DNA from: Opitutia bacterium
Lineage (GTDB): Bacteria; Verrucomicrobiota; Verrucomicrobiia; Opitutales; Opitutaceae
Assembly (NCBI GenBank): GCA_016187945.1
Contig: JACPIT010000013.1
Location: 124,001-188,000 of the forward strand
Direction of reading: 5' to 3'
DNA: 64,000 bases
The notes below the pieces were generated by a model. The model saw only the letters and a program-made list of their open reading frames with translations. It did no database searches and was not told the origin of the DNA. A program made the translations under genes and the position numbers. Below, piece after piece: positions 43,672-53,481 of the stretch. Numbering within the stretch: position 1 is the first letter of the stretch; the number at the start of each line of letters is the position of its first letter.

Positions 43672-44715
43672 TCAGCTCTTCGCCGCGAAGGGCGCGTGCG
43701 TCTCGCGTTTCAGCTCGCGCGTCATGAGCGCGTAGAGCGCGTCGGCGGGCTTTTTCCCCTCGTAGAGGATCGAGCGCACCTCGGCCATGATCGGCGCGGT
43801 GATGCCGCGCTGCTGGCAGAGGCCGTAAAACGCCTCCGTCGAACGGTGGCCTTCGACGACGGTTTTGCGACCGGCCATGAGTTCCTCGACGGATTTGCCC
43901 TCGCCGATGCGTTGGCCGAACTCGCGGTTGCGGCTCCAGGCGCCGTGGCAGGTCGCGACGAGATCGCCGAAACCGGAGAGGCCGTAGAAGGTCTCGCGTT
44001 GCGCGCCGAGCGCTTCGCCGACGCGGACCATCTCGGTGAGCGCGCGGGTGAGGAGCGCGGCCTTGGCGTTGTCGCCGAGCTTCAGACCGTCGCAAAAACC
44101 GGAGGCGATCGCGTAGATGTTTTTCAGGCACGCGCCGTATTCGGCGCCGGCAAGGTCGTCGCTGGTGTAGAGGCGCAGCGAGGGGCTGCTCATCGCGGCT
44201 TGCACGCGATCGACGAACGGCCCCGGCGTGCGCGCGGCGAGCACCATCGCGGCGGGCAGGCCGCGCGCGACTTCGGCGGCGTTGGTCGGGCCGGTGAGCG
44301 TGGCGACGTTCGCGCCGGGCAAGACTTCCGCCATCACCTCGCTCGGGCGGAGATGCGTGCCGACTTCGAGGCCTTTGACGAGGCTGATGAACAACTGGAG
44401 CCGGCGCGCGTCGGCGAGCACTTCCTTGATCTGCTCGCACCAGGCGCGCAACGCGTGCGACGGGCTCGCGACGAGCGCGACGTCGGCTTCGAGCAGCGCG
44501 GCGCGGAGGTCGGAGGTGACGGTGAGATTTTCCGGGAGCTTGATGCCGGGCAGGTAGTCGCGGTTCTCGCGCGCGAGCTGCATCGCGACGGCGTGCTCGG
44601 AGCGGCGCGTGACGAGTGCGGCGGTCTGCCCGCAGCGCGCGAGGTGCGCCGCGATCGCGGTGCCCCAGGCACCGGCGCCGACGACGGCGAAACGGACTGA
44701 CGGTTCTTCAGCCAA
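43672..44715 (-). CDS. gpsA: Glycerol-3-phosphate dehydrogenase [NAD(P)+]
   Basis: A 347-residue enzyme making sn-glycerol-3-phosphate for phospholipids. The NAD-binding motif is VVGAGAWGTAIA, the middle has TGPTNAAEVARGLPAA, and the catalytic Lys is in GACLKNIYAIASG. YGLSGFGDLVATC is another family block. It is 13 bases after lysA. Confidence 0.95.
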   Translation of the reverse strand: MAEEPSVRFAVVGAGAWGTAIAAHLARCGQTAALVTRRSEHAVAMQLARENRDYLPGIKLPENLTVTSDLRAALLEADVALVASPSHALRAWCEQIKEVLADARRLQLFISLVKGLEVGTHLRPSEVMAEVLPGANVATLTGPTNAAEVARGLPAAMVLAARTPGPFVDRVQAAMSSPSLRLYTSDDLAGAEYGACLKNIYAIASGFCDGLKLGDNAKAALLTRALTEMVRVGEALGAQRETFYGLSGFGDLVATCHGAWSRNREFGQRIGEGKSVEELMAGRKTVVEGHRSTEAFYGLCQQRGITAPIMAEVRSILYEGKKPADALYALMTRELKRETHAPFAAKS

Positions 44716-44728
44716 GCAACGGGGTAGT

Positions 44729-46036
44729 TCAGCTCTTCAAGAAACCGGGAATCTTCTCTCCGGCGAACATGTTTTCGTAGGCTTCGCGCGCGTTCACGAG
44801 TTCGAAGCGCGCGCCGCTCACGAGCACCTCGGCCGGCATCGGGCGGGTGTTGTAGCGGCTGGCCATGGTGTAGCCGTAGGCGCCGGCGCTCATGAACGCG
44901 ACGAGTTCGCCCTCGCGCACTTCCTGCAGCGTGCGGTCCTTCGCGAAACAATCTCCGCTTTCGCACACCGGGCCGACGATGTCGGCTGCGAGGGCCGCGC
45001 GGGTCGTGTCGCGCGCGACGGGCACGATCTCGTGGTAGGCCTCATACATCGCGGGGCGCACGAGGTCGTTCATCGCGGCGTCGAGGATGAAGAAGTTTTT
45101 CCCCTGACCGCGCTTCACGTATTCGATGCGCGAGACGAGCACGCCGGCGTTGCCGACGAGGAAGCGCCCCGGCTCGAGGAGAATTTTCAGACCGAGCGGC
45201 GCGAGCAACGGCTTCAACGCGGCGCCGTAAGCCTCGGGCGTGAGCGGGCGCTCGCCCTCGGGCTTCGCGTCCCACCAAGCGGCGTCGCCGCTCGCAAGCG
45301 CGTCCTGATAGACGATGCCGATGCCGCCTCCGACGGAGAAGTAGCGGATGCCGTAGAGTTTTTTCAGTTCCTCGACGAACGGCAGCACCTTCTGCACGGC
45401 CTCGACGAACGGGCCGACCTTCGTGAGCTGCGAGCCGATGTGCATCTGGACGCCCTTCAGCTCGACGTGCGGGTATTTCGCGGCGGCGGCGTAGGCGGCG
45501 GCGGCGGCCTTCAGCGGGATGCCGAATTTGTTTTCGCTCTTGCCGGTGGTGATCTTCGCGTGGGTGTGCGCGTCGACGTCGGGGTTGATGCGGATGGCGA
45601 TGGGCGCCTTTTTGCCGAGCTGGCCGGCGAGGCGATCGATGCGCGCGAGCTCGGGCTCGCTCTCGACGTGGAAACCGTAGACGCCCGTCTCGAGCGCGAA
45701 GCGGATCTCCGCCTCGGACTTGCCGACGCCCGCGAAGACGCTTTCGCCTGGCGCGCCGCCGGCGGCGACGACGCGGCGCAACTCGCCGCCGCTGACGAGA
45801 TCGAACGCCGCGCCGAGGTTCGCGAAGTGCCGCAGCACGGCGAGCGTGGAGTTCGCCTTCATCGCGTAGCAGATTTTCAGGTCGAGGTCGGCGAGGCTGG
45901 CGGCGAGGCGGCGGTAGTTGTCCGCGATGGTCTGCTCGCTGTAGACGTAGGTCGGGGTGCCGTGGAGGCCGGCGATCGTGGCGAGGTCGACGCCGTCGGC
46001 GTGGAGCTGATTCCCGACGTAACGGAAGTGGTGCAT
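44729..46036 (-). CDS. lysA: Diaminopimelate decarboxylase
   Basis: A 435-residue PLP enzyme for the last lysine step. The PLP lysine is Lys60 in CYAMKANS. HIGSQLTKVGPF, VGGGIGIVY and GPVCESGDCF supply substrate and cofactor contacts, the Cys coming from the partner subunit. ATG at 46036 (MHHFRYVGNQLHADGV) gives the usual start; an earlier frame start would add 16 residues. First gene of a lysA-gpsA-glycerate kinase-bicupin operon. Confidence 0.95.
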   Translation of the reverse strand: MHHFRYVGNQLHADGVDLATIAGLHGTPTYVYSEQTIADNYRRLAASLADLDLKICYAMKANSTLAVLRHFANLGAAFDLVSGGELRRVVAAGGAPGESVFAGVGKSEAEIRFALETGVYGFHVESEPELARIDRLAGQLGKKAPIAIRINPDVDAHTHAKITTGKSENKFGIPLKAAAAAYAAAAKYPHVELKGVQMHIGSQLTKVGPFVEAVQKVLPFVEELKKLYGIRYFSVGGGIGIVYQDALASGDAAWWDAKPEGERPLTPEAYGAALKPLLAPLGLKILLEPGRFLVGNAGVLVSRIEYVKRGQGKNFFILDAAMNDLVRPAMYEAYHEIVPVARDTTRAALAADIVGPVCESGDCFAKDRTLQEVREGELVAFMSAGAYGYTMASRYNTRPMPAEVLVSGARFELVNAREAYENMFAGEKIPGFLKS

Positions 46037-46242
46037 GGCGACTTGGCCGCGAAATTGGGCGTTTCGTGCGGAAAAACCACCCAATTCTTCCGCGGGCGGC
46101 GGGCGCTTCCGGCATAGTCGTCGCGATCTCGACGCGCGCGCGAGCCCGGCGCGAAAGGAAGCGCGGCTACTCGCGACGGTAAACCCTCGTCAAAGGTCGG
46201 AGTTTCTCCGGAAATCACTTGAAGGTGCGTGCGAGTTGGCGA

Positions 46243-46518
46243 ATGAATGCGCACGTGAGCCGCTTCCTGCGTCAATTGCTGCAACGCATCCCGTCCCGCA
46301 CTCCGCGGCGGCTGGATCAGCGGCTGCGCACGACGCGTTCGCGGCACGCGCAGTTCGCGAGCTTCCTCCAATCGAGCGGCTCGCGCATGCGGCACGTCGA
46401 CACCTACGAACGCTCGTTGCAGCGCCGGCGGTTCGCGAAAGCGGTGTGCATGTGGGCGGCGGCGTTCGCGGTCGCCTGGGTCGTGATCGAGAGTGCGCGG
46501 GCGGTCTCGATTTTCTGA
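46243..46518 (+). CDS. Small basic protein with a C-terminal membrane span
   Basis: A 91-residue protein that is very rich in Arg up to about residue 70, then has one span (AVCMWAAAFAVAWVVIESA). Other starts (TTG at 46219, GTG at 46225) are possible. No family is recognised; a tail-anchored membrane protein is the plain reading. Confidence 0.5.
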   Translation: MNAHVSRFLRQLLQRIPSRTPRRLDQRLRTTRSRHAQFASFLQSSGSRMRHVDTYERSLQRRRFAKAVCMWAAAFAVAWVVIESARAVSIF

Positions 46519-46571
46519 GCGGCGAACGCGGCGAACGCGCAAAGTAAGTTGCGCGCCACCGGCAGGGGCGC

Positions 46572-47240
46572 TTGTTTGCCCGCGTGCATATCGACGCCGA
46601 GCTGTATCCTTGGTTTTCCGTGGCCGCCATCGTGTGGGGGCTGCTCGACTGCTTTTTCGGCTACAAGGTTTTCAAGCTGACGATCGCGCTGCTCGGCGCG
46701 GTGGTCGGCGCGCTCCTCGCGCAAGCCGGTGCGCAGGCCGCGGGGCTCGGCAGCGGCGGAGAACTCGCCGCCCTCGTCGTGGGCGCGCTGCTCGGCGCGG
46801 GGCTGGCGTTCCTCGCGTATATCGCGGCGGTGTTCGTGGCGGGCTTCGGTTTCGGTGCGACGCTGGCGATGCTGTTGCTGTCGCATTTTCACCACATGGT
46901 CGCGTTGTTCGGCGCGCTCGTGGTCGGCGTGATCGGCGGCATCGCGGCGGTGAAGCTGCAGCGCGTGGTGATCATCCTGGCGACGGCGCTGATGGGCTCG
47001 TTTCGCGCGATCTTCGCCCTGATGTATTTCACGAGCCAGTTGGACTGGCTCTACTACTTCCGGCAGCCGCAGCAGATCCCGGCGGTGATCGACACGAACG
47101 CGTGGGTGTTCCCCTCGGTGCTCGTGCTCGCGGCGGTGGGAGCGATCGCGCAATTCGAGATCGGCGGAGGCAAGGGCAAGAGCAACGGCGGCAGCGGCGC
47201 GAAGAAGAAGGACAAAAAGGAAAAGCCGGCCAAAGAGTAA
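46572..47240 (+). CDS. Polytopic membrane protein (DUF4203/TMEM198-like)
   Basis: A 222-residue protein with about seven spans full of small residues (ALLGAVVGALLAQAGAQAAG). The chain ends in a Lys-rich tail, KKKDKKEKPAKE. The pattern of Gly/Ala helices with GFGFGATLA resembles DUF4203 proteins. The start at TTG 46572 has a GGGG-type sequence upstream; GTG at 46584 is an alternative. Confidence 0.65.
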   Translation: MFARVHIDAELYPWFSVAAIVWGLLDCFFGYKVFKLTIALLGAVVGALLAQAGAQAAGLGSGGELAALVVGALLGAGLAFLAYIAAVFVAGFGFGATLAMLLLSHFHHMVALFGALVVGVIGGIAAVKLQRVVIILATALMGSFRAIFALMYFTSQLDWLYYFRQPQQIPAVIDTNAWVFPSVLVLAAVGAIAQFEIGGGKGKSNGGSGAKKKDKKEKPAKE

Positions 47241-47282
47241 CGCCTTGCCGCGCGCGCGGCCGGCGGCAGACTGCGCTTCCCC

Positions 47283-47699
47283 ATGAAAAATACCCTGCTG
47301 GCGCTGTGCGCCGCCGTCGCGTTGGTCGTGTCGTTTTCCGCGTGCAGTTCGCAAATGCCGGTCGGACTCGGCATCGAGCTGGTGTCGCTGGACGCGGGCG
47401 CGGGCAAGGCCACGGTGCGCTACTTGAACCCGTCGGTCGTCGCCTATAACGTCGAGCACTCGTCGCACCGCGTGTTCCTCGACGGCAAGCTCGCCGGCAC
47501 GATCGAGATCAAGGCGCCGCTCGGCATCCCGCAGCAGCGCAACCTGGAGCAGAGCGGGACGTTCGTGGCGGGAAAAGGCGCGGGCGTTCCGGCAGGCTCG
47601 GCGAGCTACCGACTCGAGTCGACGCTCACGCTCGTGCTCTACGGCGACAATTTGCAGACCTCGAAACTGAGCGGCAGCGGCACCGTGGTGCTGAAATAA
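47283..47699 (+). CDS. Lipoprotein, LEA14-like domain
   Basis: A 138-residue precursor. The signal peptide ends in the lipobox VSFSAC, so Cys21 should be lipidated. The mature part has a beta-sandwich-like pattern, ATVRYLNPSVVAYNVEHSSH and GTIEIKAPLGIPQQ, resembling water-stress (LEA14/WHy) domains. Function unknown. Confidence 0.75.
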   Translation: MKNTLLALCAAVALVVSFSACSSQMPVGLGIELVSLDAGAGKATVRYLNPSVVAYNVEHSSHRVFLDGKLAGTIEIKAPLGIPQQRNLEQSGTFVAGKGAGVPAGSASYRLESTLTLVLYGDNLQTSKLSGSGTVVLK

Positions 47700-47729
47700 A
47701 AAGCGGCGCCGGATCGCTCCAGCGCCGCT
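47697..47729 (-). terminator. Terminator of the small gene at 47749
   Basis: On the minus strand AGCGGCGC pairs with GCGCCGCT around a 12-base loop and is followed by five T residues, 19 bases after the stop of the gene at 47749. Confidence 0.8.
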
Positions 47730-47748
47730 GCCCGAAATCCAGTCGCCC

Positions 47749-47988
47749 TCAGGCGGCGAGCCGGCCGACTCGCAGCGCGGAGTGACGGACTCCGAGCGGC
47801 GCCGGGAGGCGGATGGGCCGGGCAAGCGTCAGCGAACGATCCTCGCGGCTGTATTGCGCGAGCGTCCAGGCCGCGAGGCCCGCGGCGAAGAAGAGAGTGG
47901 AGAATTCGGCGGCGTCGAGGGCACCGCTCGCGAAGGAAACGAGACCGAAGGCGGTCGCGGCGAGGAAGGAGATCAGAGCGGTTTTCAT
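47749..47988 (-). CDS. Small membrane protein of unknown function
   Basis: A 79-residue protein with a signal or membrane segment (ALISFLAATAFGLVSFASG) and a second span (FSTLFFAAGLAAWTLAQY), then a basic tail with RPIRLPAPLG. The strong terminator right after its stop supports it as a real gene. No named family is recognised. Confidence 0.65.
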   Translation of the reverse strand: MKTALISFLAATAFGLVSFASGALDAAEFSTLFFAAGLAAWTLAQYSREDRSLTLARPIRLPAPLGVRHSALRVGRLAA

Positions 47989-48139
47989 GGGAGTGAATCG
48001 GTTGATGCCATGAAAACCCGGCAGCGGCGGAAAAGTTACAGCCGGTGACCGAACGGCTGAGGCGCGGGATGGACGGCGAGGGGCCGCCGCGCGCGCCGGG
48101 GACGCGAAGTCCGTCGATCTTCCACGCGCGCGAGGCTTC

Positions 48140-48165
48140 GAGGGCGTTGAGGTCAACGCGCCCCA
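48140..48165. repeat. Hairpin related to the one at 38287
   Basis: On the minus strand AGGTGGGGCGCGTTGACCTC... matches AGGTGGAGCGCATTGACCTC... at 38283. The core is GCGTTGA-GG-TCAACGC. Confidence 0.65.
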
Positions 48166-48189
48166 CCTACCGGCGGCGGACACCGGCGG

Positions 48190-48933
48190 TCAGTTTTTCG
48201 GGCGCGGGTTTGCCAGTTCGACGAGCGAGCGGATCGTGAGCTTGTAGTCGATCCAGAGCTCGACTTCGCGCTCGCTGGCGGCGCGCACCTGGATCGCGCC
48301 GTCGAGACCGGTCGGCATGATTTCGAAGCCGGCACTGAGGTTTTCCTTGAGGAAAGCGATGTCGGTGAAGATCGCGGCGAGCAGCTCCTTCCGGAATTGC
48401 TCGGGCCGCTCGATCATGAGGTAGACGGCGCCGTCGAGCACCTTGGTGTCGTTCGTCGCGGGGATTTTCGCGATCACGCCGCGCATGCGATCGACGAGCG
48501 CGAACAGGTCGGCGTCGGACGCGAGCGGCGCGACGACGGCGACGTTGGCGTAGGACGTGATGCTCGAGCGGCTGAAGATCGTCTTGCGGCGGGCTTCGCC
48601 GCGGAGCTGGATTTCGCGGCGCTCGAATTTCAGGCCGCTCTCGGCTTTCACGGCGCGTTCGAGCGCGCGGATCGCGAGCACGACTTCGCGGTTCTTGTCT
48701 TCGACCTTGTCGCTGGAGTTGACGATCGTGACGTCCATCACGACGGCGGTGGCGGGTTTGCGGAGCGTGATGGCGACGTTCGGGCGCGGGGCTTGCTGCG
48801 GCGTGTAGCCACGATCGGCGCTGCCGGTCACGGAAAACGAGCTGAGCTCGACGTAGTCCGACTCTTTGTCCTGGGCGAAAACGACGCTGGCGAGTGCAGC
48901 GATCAACGGGAATGCTTTGCGGAGAATTTTCAT
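48190..48933 (-). CDS. Secreted SIMPL-like protein with TonB-plug-like N-terminus
   Basis: A 247-residue protein with a signal peptide (ILRKAFPLIAALASVVFAQ). Next comes YVELSSFSVTGSADRGY, a string very like the N-terminal motif of TonB-dependent receptors in Opitutaceae (ELSPFxV...D.GY). The rest is not a receptor: KPATAVVMDVTIVNSSDKVE and the repeated Ala/Arg/Glu helices fit a SIMPL (DUF541)-like fold. No barrel follows. Probably periplasmic. Confidence 0.65.
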   Translation of the reverse strand: MKILRKAFPLIAALASVVFAQDKESDYVELSSFSVTGSADRGYTPQQAPRPNVAITLRKPATAVVMDVTIVNSSDKVEDKNREVVLAIRALERAVKAESGLKFERREIQLRGEARRKTIFSRSSITSYANVAVVAPLASDADLFALVDRMRGVIAKIPATNDTKVLDGAVYLMIERPEQFRKELLAAIFTDIAFLKENLSAGFEIMPTGLDGAIQVRAASEREVELWIDYKLTIRSLVELANPRPKN

Positions 48934-49108
48934 GGTTTGAGATGCGGCGGCCCGGAATCCGCGGTTTGAAGGAAGCGACCGCGATCGGCCCGGGCAACGT
49001 CGGATTGCCACGAGGGCACGTTCGAGCGCGCGAATCGCGAGCGTCACGGGCACAGCAGGACTGCGCCCCTACATCGCTTCGCTCGGCGCGCGGAAAAGGC
49101 ACGGTCGC

Positions 49109-49139
49109 AAAAAACGGCGCAGCTTCGTGTGCTGCGCCG
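49109..49139 (-). terminator. Terminator of the sdh operon
   Basis: On the minus strand CGGCGCAGC pairs perfectly with GCTGCGCCG around a seven-base loop and is followed by six T residues, 22 bases after the sdhB stop. Confidence 0.9.
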
Positions 49140-49160
49140 CAGGAAAACGGTCCGTGCCGC

Positions 49161-49976
49161 TCAGCCAGCGCCGCCGCCGGAGGCGTTGGAGACGGGACTG
49201 AATTGCGTCCTCACGACGGCGCGGAGGTATTCGCGGTTCAGGCGGGCGATGAAGTCGTGGGTGATGTTCTTCGGGCACACGGCGCTGCACTCGTATTGGT
49301 TGGTGCAGTTGCCGAAGCCGAGATCGTCCATCGTCTTCACCATCGCGAGCACGCGGCGCTCGCGCTCGGGCTGGCCTTGCGGGAGGAGCGAGAACTGCGA
49401 GACCTTGGCGGCGACGAAGAGCATCGCGGAAGCGTTCTTGCAGGCGGCGACGCAGGCACCGCAACCGATGCACGCCGCGGCGTCCATCGCGAGGTCGGCG
49501 TCTTCCTTCGGCACGGGAATCGAGTTCGCATCGGGCGCGGCGCCGGTGCGCACGGAGATGAAGCCGCCGGCTTGCTGGATTTTGTCGAAGGCCGAGCGGT
49601 CCGTCATGAGATCCTTTTGGATCGCGAAGGCGCGGGCGCGGAAGGGTTCGACGAGGATCGTGTCACCGTCCTTGAAGCTGCGCATGTAGGTCTGGCAGGT
49701 GGCGATGCCTTTGCCGGGACCGTGCGGCTTGCCGTTGATCGTGCAGGAGCAGGTGCCGCAGATGCCTTCGCGGCAATCGTGGGCGAAGGCGATGGGGTCC
49801 TCGCCTTTCTTCGTCAGCTCGTCGTTCACGACGTCGAGCAGCTCGAGGAAGGACATGTCGGGGTTCACGTCTTTGGCCGGGTAATCGACGAACTTGCCCG
49901 GCGCGGACGGACCGTCCTGACGCCACACGCGAAGCGTGACGTTGAAGAGTTTTTTGCTGGTGGTGTGAGCGACCAT
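49161..49976 (-). CDS. sdhB: Succinate dehydrogenase/fumarate reductase iron-sulfur subunit
   Basis: A 271-residue subunit. [2Fe-2S] ligands are in [11 protein letters not shown], [4Fe-4S] in [13 protein letters not shown] and [3Fe-4S] in [14 protein letters not shown]. It passes electrons from the flavoprotein to the membrane cytochrome. It lies 5 bases after an ORF6N gene rather than directly after sdhA, which is unusual. Confidence 0.95.
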   Translation of the reverse strand: MVAHTTSKKLFNVTLRVWRQDGPSAPGKFVDYPAKDVNPDMSFLELLDVVNDELTKKGEDPIAFAHDCREGICGTCSCTINGKPHGPGKGIATCQTYMRSFKDGDTILVEPFRARAFAIQKDLMTDRSAFDKIQQAGGFISVRTGAAPDANSIPVPKEDADLAMDAAACIGCGACVAACKNASAMLFVAAKVSQFSLLPQGQPERERRVLAMVKTMDDLGFGNCTNQYECSAVCPKNITHDFIARLNREYLRAVVRTQFSPVSNASGGGAG

Positions 49977-49981
49977 GAGAG

Positions 49982-50539
49982 TCAGCCTTTCGATTTGGCG
50001 GGAGCTGGTTTTTTGAGAGTGGTGTGGAAGCCCATCTCGCGGACTTCGTCAGCGGTGGGCGGCGTCATGAGTTCGCGGATGGCGTCGAAGACGACTTTGA
50101 ACTGCGCGTCGTATTTCTTCTCGATCACGGAGAGCTTGCGCGCGAGGTCGGCATGGCCGGCGATCATCTGGCGCAGGCGGACGAAGGTGCGCATGATCTC
50201 GATGTTCACGGCGACGGCGCGCGGGGAGTTGAGTAGGCCGGAGAGCATGGCGATGCCCTGCTCGGTGAAAGCATACGGACGGGAACGCCGTCCACCATGG
50301 CCCGAACTTGAAATCACAGATTGTGATTTCAAGATGGCAACCTCTTGGTGATTAAGCTGAAACAGAAAATCATCCGGGAACCTTTCCGCATTTCTCTTCA
50401 CGGCTTGGATCAAGGTGCGCAACTCCACGCCGTAGAGAATGGCAAGGTGCTCATCGAGTAATACCTTTTGTCCGCGAATCAGCAGGATGCGCGAATCCAC
50501 GTGAGTGACCACTGAGATTTCGCCAGCAGATGCGGGGGA
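49982..50539 (-). CDS. ORF6N domain protein inside the sdh operon
   Basis: A 185-residue DNA-binding protein of the KilA-N/ORF6N type. The domain covers about 15-105: [43 protein letters not shown] (helix-turn-helix region) and [17 protein letters not shown] helical C-terminal part follows ([20 protein letters not shown]). Such proteins are phage antirepressor-like and often occur alone in bacterial genomes. Start ATG at 50539 or 50569; the later one leaves a palindrome as upstream operator. It sits between sdhA and sdhB, only 5 bases before sdhB. Confidence 0.88.
   Translation of the reverse strand, partial: SPASAGEISVVTHVDSRILLIRGQKVLLDEHLAILYGVELRTLIQAVKRNAERFPDDFLFQLNHQEVAILKSQSVISSSGHGGRRSRPYAFTEQGIAMLSGLLNSPRAVAVNIEIMRTFVRLRQMIAGHADLARKLSVIEKKYDAQFKVVFDAIRELMTPPTADEVREMGFHTTLKKPAPAKSKG
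50307..50333. promoter_or_regulatory. Palindrome with TCACA-N3-TGTGA core inside the ORF6N gene
   Basis: CTTGAAATCACA-GAT-TGTGATTTCAAG has perfect 12-base arms. It lies in the part of the gene coding for [10 protein letters not shown]. Same core and spacing as the two palindromes upstream of the gene. Confidence 0.6.
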
Positions 50540-50561
50540 CATGCGCGGTGATCTCGGCGAT

Positions 50562-50582
50562 GATGTCACAATTTGTGATATC
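50562..50582. promoter_or_regulatory. Palindrome with TCACA-N3-TGTGA core at the ORF6N start
   Basis: GATGTCACA-ATT-TGTGATATC with one mismatch in nine base pairs. Possible operator for autoregulation. Confidence 0.6.
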
Positions 50583-50615
50583 CTCTTGGGAAGTGGTGGC
50601 GGCGAAATGAGTCAC

Positions 50616-50638
50616 TGAGGTCACAAACTGTGACCTCA
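50616..50638. promoter_or_regulatory. Palindrome with TCACA-N3-TGTGA core between sdhA and ORF6N
   Basis: TGAGGTCACA-AAC-TGTGACCTCA has perfect ten-base arms. It lies eight bases after the sdhA stop and 55 bases, centre to centre, from the previous palindrome. Confidence 0.65.
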
Positions 50639-50645
50639 AATTGGC

Positions 50646-52568
<1,923 letters not shown>

Positions 52569-52580
52569 GGCGGGAAAGGT

Positions 52581-53273
52581 TCAGAGGTGGACGTAGCCGC
52601 TCAGCACCGCGATCGGGATGAGGGCGTTGAGGAGGAAGTAGGCCCAGGAGTAGGCCTTCGCGAAACCGTCGAGGCCGCGCGACCAGCTCTCGTTCTTCAG
52701 GCCGAACGTCTGGAACATCGACGAGATGCCGTGCGAGAGGTGGTAGCTGAGCAAGCCGACCGCGATGATGTAGAACACCGAGACCGGCACACTGCTGAAG
52801 CCCTGCACGACCATCTTGAAGACGTCGCGCACCATCGTGCCGTCGTGGAGCTGGTAGGTGTGCTGGCTCCACTCCGGATGCTGCGCGCGGATCGTGAAGT
52901 GCAGGAGGTGGTAAATGATGAACGCGAGCACCACGATGCCGGTTTGCGCCATCACCCGCGACGCGAGCGTGGCGCGGTTGGTCTTGTCGACCCCGTAGCG
53001 ATCGGGGCGCGCGGCGCGATTTTCAAGCGTGAGCGAAATCGCCGCCCACACGTGCACGACCGTGCACACGAGCAAGAAGGCCCGGATCAGCCACAGCGCC
53101 GAGCCGAGCGACTCGAGGAAGTGCCCGTAGTGGTTGATTTTCTCCGGCGGGAGAAAAATCTGCAGATTGCCGATCAAGTGCCCCGTGACGAAGCCGAACA
53201 AAACGAGTCCGGTGAATGCCATGAGGAACTTTCGGCCAATAGAGGACGTGAAGAGCGAGCCGAGGAGGTTCAT
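52581..53273 (-). CDS. sdhC: Succinate dehydrogenase cytochrome b subunit, single-chain type
   Basis: A 230-residue membrane anchor with five spans that binds haem and quinone. His residues in FGFVTGHLIGN, VVHVWAA, IIYHLLHF and SYHLSHGISS are in or near spans, as in type B complexes. ATG at 53273 gives MNLLGSLFTSSIGRKFLMA, the usual start. First gene of the operon. Confidence 0.93.
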   Translation of the reverse strand: MNLLGSLFTSSIGRKFLMAFTGLVLFGFVTGHLIGNLQIFLPPEKINHYGHFLESLGSALWLIRAFLLVCTVVHVWAAISLTLENRAARPDRYGVDKTNRATLASRVMAQTGIVVLAFIIYHLLHFTIRAQHPEWSQHTYQLHDGTMVRDVFKMVVQGFSSVPVSVFYIIAVGLLSYHLSHGISSMFQTFGLKNESWSRGLDGFAKAYSWAYFLLNALIPIAVLSGYVHL

Positions 53274-53481
53274 CGCGTAAAAAGAGTCGAAGCGCGTGGA
53301 GGGGTGACGCTGAAGCGGTCCGCAAGAAACCAACGCCCCTCCCGGATGTAAAGTGCGCCTCCCGAGGCGTGCGCACGCTCGACGGTTTATTAGGCCCCCT
53401 AACCCGCGCGAGAAGCCCGATGCCATCGGCCGGCGAAGCGCTCAAGTGCAGTGGCTCCCGTGTCGATACCCTCGCCAGCGG

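Noticed and set aside
50307-50638. CRP binding sites near ORF6N
   Set aside because: CRP sites read TGTGA-N6-TCACA; here the half-sites are in the opposite order with three bases between them.
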